DNA of 64,000 nucleotides from Burkholderiaceae bacterium (GTDB taxonomy: Bacteria; Pseudomonadota; Gammaproteobacteria; Burkholderiales; Burkholderiaceae_C). Of this stretch, positions 28,069 to 36,453 are shown piece by piece (within the stretch, counting starts at the first letter, position 1; each line of letters begins with the position of its first letter). A model generated the notes under the pieces. The model searched no databases. It was not told the DNA's origin and saw only the letters and a list, made by a program, of their open reading frames with translations. Location: NCBI GenBank assembly GCA_024235955.1, contig JACKLJ010000001.1, positions 248,001 through 312,000 of the forward strand. Direction: 5' to 3'. The position numbers and the translations under genes are program-made.

Positions 28069-28265
28069 GTTAAAAGTGTGACTTATCGCCGTCTGAAAGT
28101 TCCGGAACAGCGTTCATCCCTCGAACAAGGGGTGGCGGTTTGGCATGTGCCGGCCTAGACTTGCTGCATTGCTGTCACGCATGACAACCGGTGTAACCGG
28201 TACTTGCCAGAACGCCGGTTCTTGTAACGTCACGATAAACCATAAGAACGAATCAGTATCGGCTC
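28069..28265. other. gene-free stretch between the kinase gene and a terminator
   Basis: About 200 bp with lower GC and no credible coding frame separate the kinase stop from a strong plus-strand terminator. It contains local inverted sequences such as GAACGCCGGTTC. It may be the 3' untranslated region of the two-component operon or encode a small RNA. I see no decisive promoter. Confidence 0.35.
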
Positions 28266-28266
28266 G

Positions 28267-28299
28267 AAAGCCACCCATTCGGGTGGCTTTCTTTTTTTG
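28267..28299 (+). terminator. rho-independent terminator
   Basis: A perfect 10-bp stem AAAGCCACCC / GGGTGGCTTT with ATTC loop is followed by CTTTTTTTG. Polarity fits plus-strand transcription, ending the two-component operon or a small transcript upstream. The minus-strand side lacks a T tract. Confidence 0.92.
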
Positions 28300-28324
28300 C
28301 GGCGTGCACCTGAGCCGGTAAGGA

Positions 28325-29617
28325 TTACCGACCGGCGGCCACGCCGACTGGCAAACCGGCCTCCGGGGCCGCGGCGGGGCCTGCCAGCGCGCCCTGCACG
28401 ATCACCAGCATGAACAGGTAGAACATGTGGCCGCTGTTGTGGGCGAAGAACACCTGCGTGAGCCCGAAGCCGATGTAGGCCAGGGGCAGCAGGATGCCCA
28501 CCAGGCACAGCGCCAGCCGCACCGGGTCGGGCGCATCGCCCGCGGCGCCGCGCACGCGCGCCGGGGTGGGCCAGAACAGCCACAGCGGCACCAGCATGTA
28601 CAGCAGCAGCAGCGCCACGCCCACCAGGCCACGGCGGGCGAACATGTCCATCAGCTCGTTGTGCGCGTGGGTGAACTCCAGCACCACCGGGTCGGCCTGG
28701 CCGGCCGCCACGCGGCGCGCCTTCTCGGCTTCGTAGTCACCGCCCCAGCCCAGCAGCGGCCGGTCGGCGCCCATGTGGGCCGCCAGCTGCCAGTGCTCGA
28801 AGCGCTGGCCGATGGAGGTGCTGGCGTCGTGGTGTTCCACATAGGCCTGCACCTCGGAGTTCACCAGCGCCAGCCGGCCGGCGAGTTCGGTGTGCGTGAA
28901 CGGCCAGGCCAGCAGCAGCGTGGCTGCCAGCGCCAGCGCCGCCCGGCCGGCCTGCGCCGCCATGCCGCGCCGCGCCAGCACGATGCCGAAGACCGGCGCC
29001 ACCAGCACCAGCGCCAGCCAGCCGCCGCGCGTCTGCGACAGCAGCGAGCCGATCAGCCCCAGCACGCCGCCGGCCGCCAGCAGCAGGCGCTGCGGCGGCG
29101 TGAGGCGCAGCCACAGCGCGGCCAGGGTCACCAGCGCCATCAGCCCGATCAGCAGGCTCAGGTCGCCGTACTGCACGGCGTTGGTGAAGCCGTGCGCGCG
29201 CTCCAGGTGCAGGCCGTGGCGCTGCACCATGGCCAGCAGGCCGCTGCCGATGCCGCCCACCGCCAGCCCCGCCCACAGCGCGCCGGGGCGCGGCGGCGCA
29301 GCCACCGCGAACCACAGGCAGGGCAGGGCGGCCAGGTATTTGAGCGGCGCCTCGGCCGAGCCGAAGCCGAAGTGCGGGCCGGTGTCCAGGCCCCACAGCA
29401 GGGCCATGGCCGCGATCAGCAGCGACAGCCGGCGCGTGCCCGCGTCGAGCGGGCGGCCCCACCAGCCGGGCGCGCCGATCAGCGCGCACAGCAGCAGCAG
29501 CGCGGCGCCCCACGAGTAGCCGCTGGGCAGCCACAGGGCGACGCCGGGAATCAGGAAGGCTGCGAGGGAAGCACCCTGGCGCCAGGCCAGGGTCTGGCGC
29601 ACGCCGGCACGGCTCAA
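28325..29617 (-). CDS. O-antigen ligase family membrane protein
   Basis: This polytopic protein of about 430 residues has 11-12 hydrophobic segments. A large periplasmic loop carries LGWGGDYEAEK and FTHAHNELMDMFARRGLVGVALL, the Wzy_C/WaaL signature with a conserved His. Such ligases attach O-antigen or other sugar to lipid A-core. The start is uncertain. I chose a TTG that overlaps the upstream glycosyltransferase stop (TTGA). A GTG at 29602 and an ATG inside the upstream gene are alternatives. Its pairing with a glycosyltransferase supports a surface-glycan role. Confidence 0.85.
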   Translation of the reverse strand: MSRAGVRQTLAWRQGASLAAFLIPGVALWLPSGYSWGAALLLLCALIGAPGWWGRPLDAGTRRLSLLIAAMALLWGLDTGPHFGFGSAEAPLKYLAALPCLWFAVAAPPRPGALWAGLAVGGIGSGLLAMVQRHGLHLERAHGFTNAVQYGDLSLLIGLMALVTLAALWLRLTPPQRLLLAAGGVLGLIGSLLSQTRGGWLALVLVAPVFGIVLARRGMAAQAGRAALALAATLLLAWPFTHTELAGRLALVNSEVQAYVEHHDASTSIGQRFEHWQLAAHMGADRPLLGWGGDYEAEKARRVAAGQADPVVLEFTHAHNELMDMFARRGLVGVALLLLYMLVPLWLFWPTPARVRGAAGDAPDPVRLALCLVGILLPLAYIGFGLTQVFFAHNSGHMFYLFMLVIVQGALAGPAAAPEAGLPVGVAAGR

Positions 29618-30411
29618 CGTTCGACCCTGTCGTTCAGCAGGTCGCGGTCGTATTCCAGCGCGGCATAGCGGAAGAAGCATTCCTGCGCCAGCAGGTAGCA
29701 GTACAGGAAGCCGGGCCCCCCGTGCAGGAAGCCGCGCCGCAGCACGTACAGGCGGAAGAACGCCGCCAGCGCCGAGGCGAGCCCGCGCAGCACGCCGCCG
29801 CGCTGGCCCAGCGCCGCCCGCTTGGAGGCACCCAGCATGGCGTACTGGCTCAGCTTCTTGAGGCTGCCCTGCACCGTGTCGTAGGAGTGGTGCAGCAGTT
29901 TGTGGTGCAGGCGGTGCACCGGTGTGCCGGGGCGCAGCTGGGCCTGCTCGTGCACCGCGCCTTCAAAGCCCTGCAGCCGCGCCATGTGGAACAGGCGCGG
30001 CATGCCGCCGGCGCTGGCCATGCCGGTGAGCGGCCGGCCGAAGGCGACCTGTAGCCAGCCGACGGTCCAGGAGGCTTCCTCGCCGCTGGCCACGACATCG
30101 GCGATCTCCGCCTGCAGCGGCGGGGCGATTTCTTCGTCGGCGTCGAGGAAGAAGACGTAGCGGGCGTCCTGGCAATGGGCCAGCGCACGGGTGCGCTGCA
30201 CGCCGAAGCCCTGCCAGTCGTCGTGCAGTTCGACCTGGGCGCCATAGGCGCGTGCCACGGCCACCGATTCGTCGGTGCTGCCGGCATCGATCACCACCAC
30301 GCGCTCGGCGAAGGCGGCGCTGCGCAGGCAGTCGGGCAGGCGCTGTTCTTCATTGCGCACCAGCACCACCACGAACAGGCCCTTGACCTGCCGTGCCGGA
30401 ATGTCGGACAC
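29614..30411 (-). CDS. family 2 glycosyltransferase (lipopolysaccharide core type)
   Basis: This cytoplasmic GT-A-fold enzyme of about 265 residues begins LFVVVLVRNEEQRLPDCLRSAAFAERVVVIDAGSTD. It carries a DxD-type motif in FFLDADEEIAP and resembles WaaE/KdtX-like LPS-core enzymes in motifs and length. The GTG complementary to 30409-30411 is preferred; a GTG at 30468 would add 19 residues. The stop overlaps the O-antigen ligase start, suggesting coupled expression for lipopolysaccharide assembly. Donor sugar is unknown. Confidence 0.85.
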   Translation of the reverse strand: MSDIPARQVKGLFVVVLVRNEEQRLPDCLRSAAFAERVVVIDAGSTDESVAVARAYGAQVELHDDWQGFGVQRTRALAHCQDARYVFFLDADEEIAPPLQAEIADVVASGEEASWTVGWLQVAFGRPLTGMASAGGMPRLFHMARLQGFEGAVHEQAQLRPGTPVHRLHHKLLHHSYDTVQGSLKKLSQYAMLGASKRAALGQRGGVLRGLASALAAFFRLYVLRRGFLHGGPGFLYCYLLAQECFFRYAALEYDRDLLNDRVER

Positions 30412-30473
30412 CTTCAGCCCGACCGATGGCCGCGGCGTTCCCACCCCTGCCGGAGCGCGCAAGCTCACCCCGA

Positions 30474-30683
30474 TCAGTGGTGGCTCGACTTCAAAGCGGC
30501 CCGATCCTTGAGCCGGTAGACGGTCCCGCAATACGGGCATTTGGCTTCCCCGGTGTGGGCCACGTCCAGAAACACCCTGGGGTGCGTGTTCCACAGTTTC
30601 ATCTCGGCCTTCGGGTTGGGGCAGAACGTCCCGCCCTCGGGCGTGAGATCCTTGGCGTCGAGTTCAACGACGGATGGGCTCAT
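30474..30683 (-). CDS. small zinc-finger domain protein (zf-CHCC type)
   Basis: This 69-residue protein contains the metal-binding pattern C(21) ... H ... CPYCGTVYRL, resembling the zf-CHCC family that includes the mitochondrial complex I subunit NDUFS6 and bacterial relatives. It begins 6 bp after ilvE and precedes the glycosyltransferase, all on the minus strand. Its role in bacteria is not well defined. Confidence 0.85.
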   Translation of the reverse strand: MSPSVVELDAKDLTPEGGTFCPNPKAEMKLWNTHPRVFLDVAHTGEAKCPYCGTVYRLKDRAALKSSHH

Positions 30684-30689
30684 GATGCG

Positions 30690-31628
30690 TCAAACCTTCG
30701 TCAGCCACTGTGAATACTTGCTATTGCGGCCACCGACGATGTCGAAGAACGCGCTCTGGATCTTTTCCGTCACCGGGCCGCGCTGGCCAGCGCCGATCTG
30801 AAGGCGGTCGAGCTCGCGGATGGGGGTGACTTCGGCCGCGGTGCCGGTGAAGAAGGCCTCGTCGGCGATGTAGATCTCGTCACGTGTGATACGTTTTTGA
30901 ACAACCTGGACGCCCAGGTCGTCGCAGATGCGCAGCACGGTGTTGCGGGTGATGCCGTTCAGCGCGCCGGCGGAGAGGTCGGGGGTGTAGACCACGCCGT
31001 CCTTCACCACGAACACGTTCTCCCCCGCGCCCTCGCTCACGAAGCCGGCCGAATCGAGCAGCAGGGCCTCGTCGTAGCCGTCGTCCGTGGCTTCCATGTT
31101 GGCCAGGATCGAGTTGGTGTAGTTGCTCACCGCCTTGGCCTGCGTCATGGTGATGTTGACGTGGTGGCGGGTGTAGCTGCTGGTCTTGACGCGGATGCCC
31201 TTCCTCATGCCTTCCTCGCCCAGGTAGGCGCCCCAGGGCCAGGCGGCGACCATCACGTGGATGGTGTTGGCCTTGGGCGAGACGCCCAGCTTCTCCGAGC
31301 CGATCCACACCAGCGGGCGCAGGTAGCAGCTCTCCAGCTGGTTGTCGCGCACCACGGCGCACTGCGCCTCGTTGAGCTGCTCCTTGCTGAAGGGGATCTT
31401 CATGCGCAGGATCTTGGCGCTGTTGAACAGGCGGTCGGTGTGCTCCTGCAGGCGGAAGATGGCGGTGCCATTCACCGTGTTGTAGGCGCGCACGCCCTCG
31501 AAGGCGCCGCAGCCGTAGTGCAGCGTGTGGGTGAGCACGTGGATCTTGGCGTCGCGCCAGTCGACCATCTGGCCGTCGAACCAGATCTTGCCGTCGCGGT
31601 CGGCCATGGTGGGGGCTGCGGAACTCAT
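30690..31628 (-). CDS. ilvE: branched-chain amino acid aminotransferase
   Basis: IlvE is a PLP-dependent class IV aminotransferase that makes leucine, isoleucine and valine from their keto acids. The 312-residue protein begins MSSAAPTMADRDGKIWFDGQ, with AGGAAT seven bases upstream of the ATG. Family landmarks are HYGCGAFEGVRAY, the lysine in TQAKAVSNYTNSILA (probable Schiff-base Lys), DEALLLDSAGFVSEGAGENVF and the C-terminal GTAAEVTPIRELD. Downstream genes on the same strand may be co-transcribed. Confidence 0.95.
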   Translation of the reverse strand: MSSAAPTMADRDGKIWFDGQMVDWRDAKIHVLTHTLHYGCGAFEGVRAYNTVNGTAIFRLQEHTDRLFNSAKILRMKIPFSKEQLNEAQCAVVRDNQLESCYLRPLVWIGSEKLGVSPKANTIHVMVAAWPWGAYLGEEGMRKGIRVKTSSYTRHHVNITMTQAKAVSNYTNSILANMEATDDGYDEALLLDSAGFVSEGAGENVFVVKDGVVYTPDLSAGALNGITRNTVLRICDDLGVQVVQKRITRDEIYIADEAFFTGTAAEVTPIRELDRLQIGAGQRGPVTEKIQSAFFDIVGGRNSKYSQWLTKV

Positions 31629-31698
31629 GGGGGATTCCTGTGGGGTCTTGTGTGGGTGCACCGGCGTCGTGCCTTGCTGGCGGCCGGTTGCGGGGATT

Positions 31699-32142
31699 TT
31701 ATGCCTGCGTGGCGGGCGGCTCGGGAGCCGGCTCGGCGGGGGCTTCTTCCGGCTCGGCCGGGCGGATCATCTGCCAGCCGGTCAGGCGCCCGTCGGCGAA
31801 GGTGCAGTCCACGTAGGAGCCGCCTTCGTCGCGCCAGCGGAAGATCTCGGGCTGGGCGTCGCGCTCGGTCTGCAGCTCGCCCAGCGAGCGCGTCTGCGCG
31901 ATCACCTTCCAGAGGGGCTGACCGCGGTGCAGCCGTGAATTGAGCATCACGGCGCTGCCGACGTAGCCGAGCGGCCGGTCGGCCGCGCGCTTGAGCACCG
32001 TCATCAGCCGGGTGACGTGCAGCAGCACCCACAGGACGATGACGCCGGCCAGGAACACCAGGCCCGCCCAGCGGCCGGTGCGCCACGCCAGGGCGCCCAA
32101 GGCCACGGCCACCAGGGCCGCCACGAGATTTCGCCAGTTCAT
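31699..32142 (-). CDS. hypothetical membrane protein (147 aa)
   Basis: Two adjacent hydrophobic helices (about residues 5-20 and 25-45) anchor the N terminus. A soluble region follows (about 60-125, with SAVMLNSRLHRGQPLWKVIAQTRSLG and WRDEGGSYVDCTFADGRLTGWQMIRP), then an acidic Pro/Ala/Glu tail. I do not recognise a named function. It lies 70 bp upstream of ilvE on the same strand and may share its transcript. Confidence 0.75.
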   Translation of the reverse strand: MNWRNLVAALVAVALGALAWRTGRWAGLVFLAGVIVLWVLLHVTRLMTVLKRAADRPLGYVGSAVMLNSRLHRGQPLWKVIAQTRSLGELQTERDAQPEIFRWRDEGGSYVDCTFADGRLTGWQMIRPAEPEEAPAEPAPEPPATQA

Positions 32143-32205
32143 GCGGCCGCATTGTCGCCGCGCGCGGCGCGGGGGCCACGCGCGGCATCCCCAAGAGGGT
32201 GGATT

Positions 32206-32272
32206 GCTACTCTATCAATAGCTGTCTGCGCCCGTCACCATTGGGCTGGAGGCGGTTTTGACGTGAAATTAT
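32206..32272 (+). repeat. short dispersed imperfect palindrome, copy 8
   Basis: CAATAGCTGTCTGCGCCCGTC, then ACCATTGGGCTGGAGGCGG and a T-rich arm. This is one of the best-preserved copies. It sits between the membrane-protein gene start and the end of proX. Confidence 0.92.
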
Positions 32273-32315
32273 GGTGGCCACCGCCGAACGTAGGGTGGCC
32301 GCCGCGGCGTTTCGC

Positions 32316-33344
32316 TTACCTGGCGGCCGCCTGGGCGCCTGCGATCCACTGGTCGAAGGTCTTCTGGTGCGCCTTGATCCAGCCTGCCACGTGCTTTTCG
32401 ATGTCGGCCGGCTTGTTGGCGCCGTCGTGCATGGCCTTGTTCTGGGCGTTGATGTCGGCCACCGGCAGCTTCATCTCCTGGAACAGCTTTTTGGCTGCCG
32501 GGTTCTTGTCGATGAAGGCCTTGTTGACCAGGATGCGCTGGGTGTTCACCACGAAGCCGTAGTTCTGCCCGTTCGGCAACTTGGTGTCGGTGCCGGCACG
32601 GTCACCCGGCAGCGCGGAGAACGGCACCTGCAGCCACACCACGTCCTTGCCCGGCTGCAGCACGTTGCTCACCCAGTACGGCGTCCAGGTGTAGTAGAAG
32701 ATCGGCTTGCCCTGCTTGTAGCGGGCGATGGTGTCGGCGATCAGCGCCGAGTAGTTGCCCTGCACGTGGTTCACGTGGTCGCGCAGCTTGTAGGCGTCCA
32801 GGTGGTGCTCGATCACCTTCTCGCAGCCCCAGCCCGGGTTGCAGCCCGTGAGGTTGGCCTTGCCGTCGCCATCGGTGTCGAACAGCCTGGCGATCTTCGG
32901 GTCCTTCATCTGGTCGATGTTGGTGATGTGGTGCTGGTCGGCGGTCTTCTTGTCGATCAGGTAGCCCTGCAGCGCGCCGGTGGAGTAGCTGTTGTCGCGC
33001 CACAGCTTGGCGTCGCCACCGGCGTTCTTGTAGTAGTCGGCGTGCAGCGGGTCCCAGTGGTCGGCCATGAAGGTGGCGTCGCCGTTGGCGATCGCCAGGT
33101 GGGCGGCCGGGTACTCCACCTCCTTGATCGGCTTGACGTCGTAGCCGAGCTTTTCCAGCGCCTTCATCACCAGCAGCGTCTGGAAGGTTTCCTCGGCGAT
33201 CGAGCTCTTGACGGGCTGCACCTCGACGCCCTTGCCGGGCAGATCGGCCGCCAGCGCCGGCGTGGCGGTGGCGACGAAGGCGAGGCCGCAGGCGGCCATC
33301 AGGGCGCGAACGTGGGCACGCAGGGGATGGGTGGACAACTTCAT
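32316..33344 (-). CDS. proX: glycine betaine/proline ABC transporter substrate-binding protein
   Basis: This 342-residue periplasmic protein has a signal peptide (about residues 1-33, ending TPALAAD) and an OpuAC/ProX-type domain. The motifs MADHWDPLHADYYK and YYTWTPYWVSNVL supply aromatic residues of the kind that cage the quaternary ammonium group. It is the third gene of proV-proW-proX. AGGAGG lies 9 bases upstream of the ATG. It probably captures glycine betaine or proline betaine for osmoprotection. Confidence 0.92.
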   Translation of the reverse strand: MKLSTHPLRAHVRALMAACGLAFVATATPALAADLPGKGVEVQPVKSSIAEETFQTLLVMKALEKLGYDVKPIKEVEYPAAHLAIANGDATFMADHWDPLHADYYKNAGGDAKLWRDNSYSTGALQGYLIDKKTADQHHITNIDQMKDPKIARLFDTDGDGKANLTGCNPGWGCEKVIEHHLDAYKLRDHVNHVQGNYSALIADTIARYKQGKPIFYYTWTPYWVSNVLQPGKDVVWLQVPFSALPGDRAGTDTKLPNGQNYGFVVNTQRILVNKAFIDKNPAAKKLFQEMKLPVADINAQNKAMHDGANKPADIEKHVAGWIKAHQKTFDQWIAGAQAAAR

Positions 33345-33423
33345 GGGGGAAACCTCCTGGGTTCGACTACGAAAGGAAATCGGGCGGCGGCAGGCGCCGC
33401 CCGGCATTGGGGGAGCGTCGGCC

Positions 33424-34713
33424 TCAGCCGCCGGCCTGGGCGGCGGGGCGGGCAGTACCGGGCTGGGTCCTGGCGGCGGCCGGCCTGGCCTTGCTGGCGG
33501 CGGCCTGGGCCACCGGCTGGCCGGCCGGCGCCTGGCGCCCGCGCATGAGGCGCCACACCAGGCCCACCGGGCCGCGCATGAACCAGCGCACGCTCTGGTC
33601 GCGCCTGGGCTGGCCCATGGTCTGGGTCACGCGGTCGAGGATGATGGCCAGGATCACGATGCCCAGGCCGCCCACGGTGGCCAGGCCCATGTCCAGCCGG
33701 CCGATGCCGCGCAGCACCATCAGGCCCAGGCCGCCCACGGCGATCATCGAGGCGATCACCACCATCGACAGGCTCAGCATCAGCGACTGGTTGATGCCGG
33801 CCATGATGGAGGGCATGGCCAGCGGCAGCTGCACCTTGGTGAGCAGCTGCCAGGGCGAGGCGCCGTAGGCCTTGGCGGCTTCCACCAGGTCGGGCCGCAC
33901 CTGGCGGATGCCCAGGTTGGTCAGGCGCACCAGCGGCGGCAGCGCGAAGATGATGGTCACGATCACCCCGGGCACGTTGCCGATGCCGAACAGCATCACC
34001 ACCGGCACCAGGTAGACGAAGGCCGGCGTGGTCTGCATGGCGTCCAGCACCGGGCGCACGATGCGCTGGGCGCGGTCGCTGCGGGCCAGCCAGATGCCCA
34101 GCGGCAGGCCGATGATCACGCAGAACAGCAGCGAGGTCAGCACCAGCGACAGCGTGACCATCGCCTCCGGCCAGATGCCGAGCATGGCCACCACCAGCAG
34201 CGACACCAGCGTGGCCAGGCCCAGCGCGCCGCCGGCCAGTTGCCACGCGATCAGCGACAGCAGGCCCACCATCACCAGCGTGGGCGGGTACTGCAGCGCC
34301 GCCTCCACGCCGCCGAGCAGCGCGTCCACCGGCCCGCGCAGGGCGTGGAAGAAGGGGCGGAAGTGCAGCACCAGCCAGTCCAGCCCGCGGTTGATCCAGT
34401 CCTGCACGGGCAGGCTGCCGTCCCACAGCTGGTGCAGGGCGAAGCCGTGGTCGGTCGGCGGCGCGGTGTGGATGAAGCCGGCGCCGCCCTGCGCGGCGGC
34501 ATCGGCGCCCGAGCCGGCGGCGGAGCTCGCGCCCTGCAGCCAGGCATCGCCGCCGGCATCCGGCGGCGGCGTGTTGTAGGGGTTGGCCTGGGTGGCCAGC
34601 GCGGCGGGATCGACCGGGTTGGTGGCGGCGGACCAGGGGTCGGCGCCGGAAGCGGGGGTGGCGGGCGTGGCCTGGGCGGCGGCGCTCCACGGGTCGGTGG
34701 CGGGATCGCTCAT
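33424..34713 (-). CDS. proW: glycine betaine/proline ABC transporter permease with long N-terminal extension
   Basis: This is a 429-residue inner-membrane permease. The C-terminal ~290 residues hold the BPD_transp_1 domain with the EAA-type loop EAAKAYGASPWQLLTKVQLP. The N-terminal ~95 residues are Ala/Pro/Gly-rich and polar, with two DPWSAA motifs, and precede the first membrane segment. A long N-terminal tail also occurs in E. coli ProW, but this one is low in complexity. A second Ala/Pro-rich tail is at the C terminus. The gene lies between proV and proX with small gaps. Confidence 0.9.
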   Translation of the reverse strand: MSDPATDPWSAAAQATPATPASGADPWSAATNPVDPAALATQANPYNTPPPDAGGDAWLQGASSAAGSGADAAAQGGAGFIHTAPPTDHGFALHQLWDGSLPVQDWINRGLDWLVLHFRPFFHALRGPVDALLGGVEAALQYPPTLVMVGLLSLIAWQLAGGALGLATLVSLLVVAMLGIWPEAMVTLSLVLTSLLFCVIIGLPLGIWLARSDRAQRIVRPVLDAMQTTPAFVYLVPVVMLFGIGNVPGVIVTIIFALPPLVRLTNLGIRQVRPDLVEAAKAYGASPWQLLTKVQLPLAMPSIMAGINQSLMLSLSMVVIASMIAVGGLGLMVLRGIGRLDMGLATVGGLGIVILAIILDRVTQTMGQPRRDQSVRWFMRGPVGLVWRLMRGRQAPAGQPVAQAAASKARPAAARTQPGTARPAAQAGG

Positions 34714-34733
34714 GAGGGTTCTCCTTGCTGGCC

Positions 34734-36008
34734 TCAGGCGGGCTCGGCGGCCATGGGGGCCGGGTGGGCTGAGGGCTCTGCGGTGGCCGTGGGCAGCGGG
34801 TTGCCGTCGGCGTCGGTGGTGCGGTCGAGGAACTTCAGCAGCGTGTTCTTGCTGATGGTGCCGAGCAGGCGGCCGTCCTCGGCCACCACCGGCAGAGGGG
34901 CGTGAGACTGGGCGATGGCCCCGATCAGCTCATGGATCGGCGTGGCCGCCGGCACGGCCTGGATGTCCGGCACGAAGGCGTGCGCCAGGCCCAGCGGGCC
35001 CTCGTGGCCGTGCAGGGCCTCGCGCAGCGAATCGCCGGACACCGTGCCCAGATACCGGTGGTCGGGGCTGACCACGTAGCCCCAGTCGCGATCCTGGTCC
35101 TGCAGGCGCTTCAGGGCCGGGCGGCAGCCGCGCGTGGGGCTCTCCGACACCTCGACCTGCGTCTTGCGGGCGATGTCGCCAGCCTTGAACACGGCGGCCG
35201 CGTCCACGCCGCGGATGAAGTTGCGCACGTAGGCGTCGGCCGGCCGGCGCAGGATCTCCTCCGGCGTGCCCACCTGCACCACCTGGCCGTCCTTCATGAT
35301 GGCGATGCGGTCGCCGATGCGCATGGCCTCGTCCAGATCATGCGAGATGAAGACGATGGTGCGGCGCTTTTCCTGCTGCAGGCGCAGCAGCTCGTCCTGC
35401 ATGTCGGTGCGTATGATCGGGTCCAGCGCGGAGAACGCCTCGTCCATCAGCAGGATGGCCGGGTCGGCCGCCAGCGCGCGCGCCAGGCCCACGCGCTGCT
35501 GCATGCCGCCGGAAAGCTCGTCCGGGTAGGCCCTGGCCCAGACCTCCAGCCCCACCTGCGTCAGCGCCGCATGGGCCTGCGCCAGCCGCCGGGCCTTGCC
35601 CACGCCGTCCAGCTCCAGGCCCAGGGCCACGTTGTCCAGCACCGTCATGTGCGGCAGCAGCGCGAACGACTGGAACACCATGCTGATGTCCTTGCGGCGG
35701 AATTCGCGCAGGCGGGCGTCGCTGTAGGCGTTGATGTCGTCGCCGTCCACCAGGATGCGCCCGGCGGTCGGCTCGATCAGCCGGTTGAGCAGCCGCACCA
35801 GCGTCGATTTGCCCGAGCCCGACAGGCCCATGACGACGAAGATCTCGCCCGCCTCGATGGTGAAGCTGGCGTCGAACACGCCGATCGACTGGCCCGTGAG
35901 CCCGACGATCTCCTGCTTGGACATGCCTTTGCGCGCCAGCTCCAGCGCGCGCTCCGGCTGGTCGCCGAAGACCTTGAAGACATGCTCGATTTGTAGGGTT
36001 TTGGCCAT
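34734..36008 (-). CDS. proV: glycine betaine/proline ABC transporter ATP-binding protein
   Basis: This 424-residue ATPase energises the betaine importer. Walker A is GLSGSGKST, the signature motif is LSGGMQQRVGLARALA, and Walker B is ILLMDEAFSALD. The C-terminal ~140 residues form a pair of CBS domains (VDAAAVFKAGD ... LLGTISKNTLLKFL), which in related OpuA/ProV proteins sense ionic strength. The ATG complementary to 36006-36008 follows GGGAGGAG. It is the first gene of the operon. Confidence 0.94.
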   Translation of the reverse strand: MAKTLQIEHVFKVFGDQPERALELARKGMSKQEIVGLTGQSIGVFDASFTIEAGEIFVVMGLSGSGKSTLVRLLNRLIEPTAGRILVDGDDINAYSDARLREFRRKDISMVFQSFALLPHMTVLDNVALGLELDGVGKARRLAQAHAALTQVGLEVWARAYPDELSGGMQQRVGLARALAADPAILLMDEAFSALDPIIRTDMQDELLRLQQEKRRTIVFISHDLDEAMRIGDRIAIMKDGQVVQVGTPEEILRRPADAYVRNFIRGVDAAAVFKAGDIARKTQVEVSESPTRGCRPALKRLQDQDRDWGYVVSPDHRYLGTVSGDSLREALHGHEGPLGLAHAFVPDIQAVPAATPIHELIGAIAQSHAPLPVVAEDGRLLGTISKNTLLKFLDRTTDADGNPLPTATAEPSAHPAPMAAEPA

Positions 36009-36356
36009 GCGCTCCTCCCGGTCGGCCGGTGCCATGCGCGGCGCCGCCCGGGCGGCGGCGGCGTGCAGGGCACGTCAAACAAGTTGGACGGGGCAGGGCG
36101 ACCAGGCGCGGTGCCCCGAAGGCGGGCGATGTGGAACGCCGAAGGGTTCCAGCAAGTCCTTGGCGGTCCGCCAGCGGCCGGCGCAGGGCCGGCAAGCGGG
36201 CCGCCCACGGCTATCAGCAGCCGAAGCGAGAGGCGGAAACTGGCACGCAGCCAGCACCACCGGAACCTTGCATTATACCTTGGTTGATATGAAGATGCCG
36301 AACTTCGCCTTTGGCAAGATATGAGCGGCAGCGTCGGCCGTTATGGCTGCAGGCCG
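36009..36356 (-). promoter_or_regulatory. proVWX upstream region with a consensus -10 box and long leader
   Basis: A perfect TATAAT is present on the minus strand at 36277-36272, with only a weak -35. Transcription from it would leave a leader of about 255 nt before proV. The leader contains GC-rich inverted sequences but no riboswitch class I recognise. No coding sequence is seen in the stretch. Confidence 0.45.
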
Positions 36357-36425
36357 GAAATTACAGGCAAAACAAGGCCCCAGCCCTTGAATGACGGGCG
36401 CAGGCAGCTCCTGAAACAGGAGCAT
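36357..36425 (-). repeat. short dispersed imperfect palindrome, copy 9
   Basis: AGGCCCCAGCCCTTGAATGACGGGCGCAGGCAGCT, shown here as continuous positions 36374-36409, with A/T-rich flanks. It lies just beyond the radA stop codon, between radA and the proV promoter. Confidence 0.
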
Positions 36426-36453
36426 TCTGGCAAGTGCGAGCTGGCAGGCGCGA

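Noticed and set aside
36009..36272. Riboswitch in the proV leader
   Set aside because: No known class could be recognised; only GC-rich inverted sequences were visible.
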